Source: Bacteroidota bacterium
GTDB taxonomy: Bacteria > Bacteroidota > Bacteroidia > Chitinophagales > Chitinophagaceae
Assembly (NCBI GenBank): GCA_018266775.1
Contig: JAFDZS010000015.1
Location: 124,001-188,000, forward strand
DNA: 64,000 nucleotides
Direction of reading: 5' to 3'
Shown: positions 60,601-64,000 of the stretch, piece after piece
Position numbering within the stretch: the stretch's first letter is position 1
Layout of the letters: every line of letters begins with the position of its first letter
The notes under the pieces: model-generated
Told to the model about the DNA's origin: nothing
Database searches by the model: none
The model's input: only the letters and a program-made list of their open reading frames with translations
Position numbers and translations under genes: made by a program

Positions 60601-61115
60601 GCGGCAAAATTTATGAAGTATATAAGAAGAGATGTAACAAAGGAGACACATTGCGTGTTGTGTTAGATTCCAGTATGTTATTATTATATCAACCAGTTAA
60701 TAATATGCAACCCGCTTATGATTTAAAACCTACGCAGTCTTATCGCCCCAATGCGGCAAATTTTAATAACACGAATGCAACAAAAGAAATTGTCAACGGA
60801 AAAGAAAGTATCAGGTACAAACAGAATAATACTGCAATTGAATGGAAGGTAAATATTGGTGCAGCAGACATCTATTCCATCAACTTGAGATACAGTAATG
60901 AAACCGGTAAATCACTATCCGGGAAAATGCAATGGATAATGGCAGATGGAACCATAATGAAAGAAGAAAAAATTATCTTTACCACCAGTGAAAAAGGGAA
61001 GTGGAATTATTTTACCACGAATACCAGAACTATGGTGAATGCCGGAAATTATATAGTACGGATCATCGCTGATGATGCTATTGGTGTAAGTATTTCAGGC
61101 GTGGATATACAATAA
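57669..61115 (+). CDS. GH2 family glycosidase with malectin-like domain
   Basis: A 1148-residue secreted enzyme, 2 bases after the GH95 gene. Order: signal peptide (near SIAQ, residue 30), GH2 sugar-binding domain (SISIKKIRGKQYFLFFEGVSSYAQVYVNG), immunoglobulin-like domain, TIM barrel (FLLNGKPVFINGIAEYEHLLGG) with acid/base E427 (WGLQNES) and nucleophile E495 (LVGEYGAW), then a malectin-like domain (about 710-880, VYRVNCGGPEYTDVFQQQWDADDYYS) and a C-terminal carbohydrate-binding-like region. GH2 covers beta-galactosidase, glucuronidase and mannosidase, so substrate is unknown. The malectin insertion suggests binding of a complex glycan. Confidence 0.92.
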   Translation: MDSSRKHNRYYYKTILQISLFLLFTATSIAQRTDQVINNGWKYAIVNGEQSAIQKSAYSWNKVTLPHNADDYFGYRRLLHGNLHGNLIYSRSISIKKIRGKQYFLFFEGVSSYAQVYVNGILTGSHAGGRTTFTVNITSYIKAENTILVKVAHPAFIKDLPWVCGGCSDERGFSEGSQPMGIFRPVHLIVTNDIKVAPFGVHAWADIKDNTAALSVNTTLKNYAAQKRNVTIINQLADATNTIVKEVAIQQALMPNDSITVLQNDIAVDDPILWSTAHPYLYKIITTIKENNLIVDRTETAFGFRTINWKTASHQFLLNGKPVFINGIAEYEHLLGGSHAFSNEEIIARMNWIQNAGFNALRDAHQPHNLLYGKLCDERGLLWWTQFSAHIWYDTPEFRKNFKTLLREWVIERRNEPSLILWGLQNESKLPKDFAEECTALIRSLDPTASTQRLVTTCNGGEGTDWDVPQNWTGTYGGDPATYAQDIKKQILVGEYGAWRTLGLHTEGGFQQNGPLSEERMALLMEQKIRLAESVKDSCAGQFFWLLTSHDNPGRVQGGEGLREMDRVGPVNYKGMLTPWEEPMEAYYMFRSNYVAAAKQPMVHIDSHTWPNRWITPGIKDSINVFSNCDEVELFNDVNGLSLGKQKRNGIGTHFQWNKVTIQYNVLYAVGYVNGKAVAGDTVVLFHLPEAPHYNQLFTGDKNVTRGKEGYQDVYRVNCGGPEYTDVFQQQWDADDYYSDSWTSNFSGMPKNFASQRRTFAPIKNTADWKIFQSFRYGKNKLRYDFDVNDDEMYRVELYFIEPWLGTAGENAAGMRLFDVAINGNTVIKNLDIWKEAGSNTVLKKVFTVKPVDGKISISFPSSNAGQAIISGLVVAKKKNALPVRTAYKRPSGSWNWKSWLDIGDKIFANLRYQFHSIPSELFGAHWMQLKSPTDTKIIDHALYDTLDIYLAIAGKANAEVIKGFAKINETIVTSENGGKIYEVYKKRCNKGDTLRVVLDSSMLLLYQPVNNMQPAYDLKPTQSYRPNAANFNNTNATKEIVNGKESIRYKQNNTAIEWKVNIGAADIYSINLRYSNETGKSLSGKMQWIMADGTIMKEEKIIFTTSEKGKWNYFTTNTRTMVNAGNYIVRIIADDAIGVSISGVDIQ

Positions 61116-61122
61116 TGAATAC

Positions 61123-61170
61123 CCATTGGTGAGTAGCCATTGGTGAATAGCCATTGGCTTCAGCCAATGG
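61123..61170. repeat. 14-base tandem repeats ending in a perfect hairpin
   Basis: CCATTGGTGAGTAG (61123-61136) and CCATTGGTGAATAG (61137-61150) are followed by CCATTGGCT / AGCCAATGG (61151-61159, 61162-61170; two-base loop). The third unit start is the left arm of the hairpin. It lies in the 72-base gap between the GH2 gene and the aldo/keto reductase and could end or attenuate transcription. Confidence 0.7.
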
Positions 61171-61187
61171 AAATAAAAATAAAAATT

Positions 61188-62174
61188 ATGCAATACAGAA
61201 CATTAGGAAAAACAGGGTACAACATTTCAGCCATCAGTTTAGGCACCTGGCAGGTAGGCGGTAAATGGGGCGATGCGTTCAGCCATGATAATGCCGATCA
61301 TATTTTAAACAAAGCCATCGACAGCGGCATCAACTTTATTGATACTGCAGATGTGTATGGCGATGGCGAAAGTGAAAAAGCGGTGGGTCGTGCAGTAAAG
61401 AACAGGAAAGAAAAAATTTATGTGGCTACAAAATGTGGTCGCCAGTTACAGCCGCATGTGAATGAAGCCTACCAGGTGAAAGTGCTGCGGAAATTTGTGG
61501 AAGCCAGTTTAAAAAATATGCAATTAGAAACATTGGATTTAATACAATTGCATTGTCCACCAACACAGGTATATTACCGGCCGGAAATATTTGCTTTGTT
61601 TGACGACCTGAAGAAGGAAGGCAAAATACAACATATGGGTGTGAGTGTGGAGAAAGTGGAAGAAGCCTTGAAAGCGATTGAATATGATAATGTAACGACT
61701 GTGCAAATCATCTTCAATATGTTTCGCCAGCGGCCGGCACAATTATTTTTTGAAGAAGCAAAGAAAAAAAACATCGGCATTATTGTACGTGTGCCTTTAG
61801 CAAGTGGATTACTCACGGGGAAATTTTCTGCTGCATCGCAATTTACGGAAGGGGATCACCGCCAGTTTAATCGTGATGGAGCAGCATTTGATAAAGGCGA
61901 AACGTTTTCCGGTATCGATTATGCTACAGGGTTATCCGCAGTGGAAGCATTGAAAAAAATATTCCCCGGCCAGGACAATTTAGCACCCGTTGCATTACAA
62001 TGGATATTGCAGTTTGATGCGGTAAGCTGTATCATTCCCGGCGCATCCAATGCCGGGCAAATTGATTCCAATCTGAGCGCATTAAACATTCCCGCTTTAA
62101 CACCGGAACAAATAACTGCTGTGAAGGAAGTTTATGAAAGATATATTAAACCATCAGTACATCATTTGTGGTAA
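61188..62174 (+). CDS. Aldo/keto reductase
   Basis: A 328-residue TIM-barrel oxidoreductase. Start chosen at the ATG of MQYRTLGKTG, because a longer frame would begin inside the tandem repeat and hairpin. The catalytic tetrad fits D-Y-K-H: FIDTADVYGDGESE (D and Y), YVATKCGRQ (K) and LIQLHCPP (H). Family members reduce aldehydes or oxidise aldoses; some act as L-fucose or D-threo-aldose dehydrogenases. Gene context (fucosidase, lactonase and sugar transporter) makes L-fucose dehydrogenase a reasonable hypothesis, with the lactonase acting next. No signal peptide, so it is cytoplasmic. Confidence 0.92.
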   Translation: MQYRTLGKTGYNISAISLGTWQVGGKWGDAFSHDNADHILNKAIDSGINFIDTADVYGDGESEKAVGRAVKNRKEKIYVATKCGRQLQPHVNEAYQVKVLRKFVEASLKNMQLETLDLIQLHCPPTQVYYRPEIFALFDDLKKEGKIQHMGVSVEKVEEALKAIEYDNVTTVQIIFNMFRQRPAQLFFEEAKKKNIGIIVRVPLASGLLTGKFSAASQFTEGDHRQFNRDGAAFDKGETFSGIDYATGLSAVEALKKIFPGQDNLAPVALQWILQFDAVSCIIPGASNAGQIDSNLSALNIPALTPEQITAVKEVYERYIKPSVHHLW

Positions 62175-62189
62175 AATAATTTCGCTTTG

Positions 62190-62258
62190 TTGTGCCATCG
62201 GCACAAGACGTTGGTAGTATAAAGTCAAACAGCGCTGAATCACGTGCCGTAGGTACGT
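62190..62258. repeat. Two short palindromic hairpins in an intergenic region
   Basis: TTGTGCC / GGCACAA (62190-62196, 62200-62206; loop ATC) is perfect. ACGTGCC / GGTACGT (62242-62248, 62252-62258; loop GTA) has one mismatch. Their layout, GCC, three bases, GG(C/T), is shared with the hairpins at 53144 and 54762, although the outer stems differ. Confidence 0.6.
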
Positions 62259-62287
62259 AAGATGTGTTCCATTTCTAATAAAGGAAA

Positions 62288-64000
62288 ATGAAAAAGAAAT
62301 ACCTTCTTATAATCGGGCTGATGTTGCTAAGTGGTTTGCATGCGCAAGTTCGCCGAACAATCGACTTCAATAATGACTGGAAATTTTATTTGGGTAATGA
62401 CAGTAATGCTGTCAATGAAAACTATAATGATGTTTCATGGCGAACACTCAACTTACCGCACGACTGGAGTATTGAAGGTAACTTCTCCAAAGACAATCCT
62501 GCCACCAACCAGGGCGGTGCATTACCCGGTGGTATTGGATGGTACAGGAAAACTTTTACACTTCCGGCATCTTCCAAAAATAAACTCACTTTTATTGAAT
62601 TTGATGGGGTGTACCGCAACAGTGAAGTGTGGATCAATGGGCATTATTTGGGCAAGCGGCCGAATGGATATATTTCTTTCCAGTATAACCTTACACCATA
62701 TTTAAAATTTGGAACTGAAAAAAATGTAATTGCCGTTAAAGTGGATAATGCACAACAACCCAATTCAAGGTGGTACAGTGGTAGTGGCATTTACAGGAAT
62801 GTTAGATTAGCAATAACCAATAAAATATTTTTCCAAAAAAATGGGCTTTATATAATTCCTGAAACAACAGGAGCTGAAGCCACGCTGAATATTCAAACAA
62901 CGATACAGGCTCCCGAAAAAAGTAATGCGCTTTTTACTATTAAGTATGAATTATTTGATGCAACAGGTAAGCCGATCAAAGATGCATCTTATCATACCCT
63001 CATGATCTATAATCTGCAGGGAAATGAAACCCAGCACTTCTTTACTTACAGTTTTAAGAACCCCGTGTTATGGTCAGTTGACAAACCTTACTTATATACA
63101 CTTAAAGCCAGCTTGCTTGTTGATGGTATTAAGACAGATGAAGTGGTTACAAAACTGGGTATACGGCAAATCCATTTCGACAGGGAAAAAGGATTCTTCC
63201 TCAATAATCAACCGCTCAAAATAAAAGGGGTTTGCCTGCATCATGATCTTGGCGCATTGGGTGCTGCATTTAATGTTGCCGCAGCAAAAAGGCAATTGCA
63301 GATTTTAAAGGATATGGGTTGCAATGCCATCCGCACATCACACAATCCACCAGCGCCTGAGTTTTTAGACCTGTGTGATCAAATGGGCTTTTTAGTAATG
63401 GACGAAGCATTTGATATGTGGCAAAAGAAAAAAAATAAATTTGATTATGCGCTTGATTTTAAAGCATGGCACAAGCAGGATCTGCAGGACATGATCAAAA
63501 GAGACCGCAACCATCCCTGTATTTTTATGTGGAGCATTGGCAATGAAATCAGGGAGCAGTTTGACAGTACAGGAATTGCTTTAACCAAAGAATTGGTGGC
63601 AACGGTAAAACAACTTGATGCTACAAGGCCGGTAACTTCTGCCTTAACAGAAACGGATACCACTAAAAACTTTATTTATCGTGCTGATGCATTGGATGTA
63701 ACCGGCTGGAATTATAACCAGCAATACTTTCCTGATTTTTTAAAACGCTATCCCGGTAAAATATTTATTGCATCAGAAACCACGTCTGCATTGGCAACAC
63801 GTGGCCATTATGATTTTCCATCAGACAGTGTAAGGGCCTGGCCACCTAAAGGGAAAAAAGAAATAGAAAATGTAAATGGCGACTGGACAGTTTCAGCATA
63901 TGATCATGTAAAAGCAGGCTGGGGCAGTACGCATGAAGAAACATGGGCCATTATCAAAAAATATGCTTTTCTCTCCGGCATGTTTGTGTGGACAGGTTTT
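62288..64000 (+). CDS. GH2 family glycosidase, 3' end outside window
   Basis: The frame is open to the window end (571 codons seen). A signal peptide (ending GLHAQ) is followed by the GH2 sugar-binding domain (WRTLNLPHDWSIEGNF, GGIGWYRKTFTL, GVYRNSEVWINGHYLGKRPNGY), immunoglobulin-like domain and TIM barrel. The acid/base is E420 (WSIGNE) and the nucleophile E497 (FIASETTSAL). It is a beta-galactosidase-type GH2 of the LacZ-like DUF4982/DUF4973 set. The ATG at 62288 follows AAGGA by 3 bases. It is distinct from the GH2/malectin enzyme upstream. Substrate is not defined. Confidence 0.93.
   Translation, partial: MKKKYLLIIGLMLLSGLHAQVRRTIDFNNDWKFYLGNDSNAVNENYNDVSWRTLNLPHDWSIEGNFSKDNPATNQGGALPGGIGWYRKTFTLPASSKNKLTFIEFDGVYRNSEVWINGHYLGKRPNGYISFQYNLTPYLKFGTEKNVIAVKVDNAQQPNSRWYSGSGIYRNVRLAITNKIFFQKNGLYIIPETTGAEATLNIQTTIQAPEKSNALFTIKYELFDATGKPIKDASYHTLMIYNLQGNETQHFFTYSFKNPVLWSVDKPYLYTLKASLLVDGIKTDEVVTKLGIRQIHFDREKGFFLNNQPLKIKGVCLHHDLGALGAAFNVAAAKRQLQILKDMGCNAIRTSHNPPAPEFLDLCDQMGFLVMDEAFDMWQKKKNKFDYALDFKAWHKQDLQDMIKRDRNHPCIFMWSIGNEIREQFDSTGIALTKELVATVKQLDATRPVTSALTETDTTKNFIYRADALDVTGWNYNQQYFPDFLKRYPGKIFIASETTSALATRGHYDFPSDSVRAWPPKGKKEIENVNGDWTVSAYDHVKAGWGSTHEETWAIIKKYAFLSGMFVWTGF

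Overview
The window looks like chromosomal DNA of a Bacteroidota bacterium, most likely a Chitinophagaceae-type soil or freshwater organism. The evidence is AT-rich DNA, SusC-style TonB-dependent receptor and DUF4249 pairs, DUF5686, DUF4382 and DUF2147 proteins, a MobA/MobB/MobC mobilization module of the Bacteroidota kind, and a polysaccharide-degrading gene cluster. No rRNA, tRNA, CRISPR array, transposase or integrase was seen.

Region 1 (1-21.8 kb) holds envelope and export functions. A truncated serine hydrolase is followed on the minus strand by an acyl-carrier-like protein that lacks its serine, a membrane fatty-acid hydroxylase, DUF2147, DUF5686 and a DUF4382 lipoprotein. On the plus strand an ECF sigma factor is followed by a membrane-anchored protein with a beta-barrel tail, a small membrane protein, a PepSY-like lipoprotein, a TonB receptor/DUF4249 pair, three PAP2 phosphatases with a second PepSY-like protein, a TolC/MFP/RND efflux pump and a small EamA transporter. 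A bipartite motif (CCAACCC, 12-13 nt, GT[TA][AG]TCT) precedes the sigma gene, the divergent DUF4382 gene and the gene at 8449, and may be the sigma factor's own promoter.

Region 2 (about 21.8-43.3 kb) is a mobile-element-like defence island. It carries ssb, DUF932, a RadC/JAB protein and a complete type I Wadjet operon (jetABCD). A fifth gene starts directly after the jetD stop and encodes a protein with a C-terminal HEPN-like RX4H motif. Next come an oriT-like inverted repeat, mobA, mobB (relaxase) and mobC (coupling protein), then a Gabija-like pair (TOPRIM-ATPase plus UvrD-like helicase) and a DUF1016/PD-(D/E)XK nuclease. No recombinase or replication gene is visible, so the island is either a remnant or depends on other elements.

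Region 3 (43.4-64 kb) is a long plus-strand catabolic cluster: MaoC hydratase, a solute-binding-protein homologue without a signal peptide, two CaiB/BaiF CoA-transferases, an L-fucono/L-rhamnono-lactonase-type amidohydrolase, RhaT, a Gfo/Idh/MocA oxidoreductase, an unassigned glycosidase-like protein, a thioredoxin-like lipid- or envelope-type protein bracketed by 49-bp direct repeats, a GH95 fucosidase with an inserted domain, a GH2/malectin enzyme, an aldo/keto reductase and a second GH2 enzyme cut by the window end. Together they suggest release, import and oxidation of a 6-deoxyhexose (L-fucose or L-rhamnose), with an unexplained CoA-dependent branch.

The strongest candidates for something undescribed are the jetABCD-HEPN operon on a mobilizable element and the CoA-transferase/MaoC/cytoplasmic-SBP operon.
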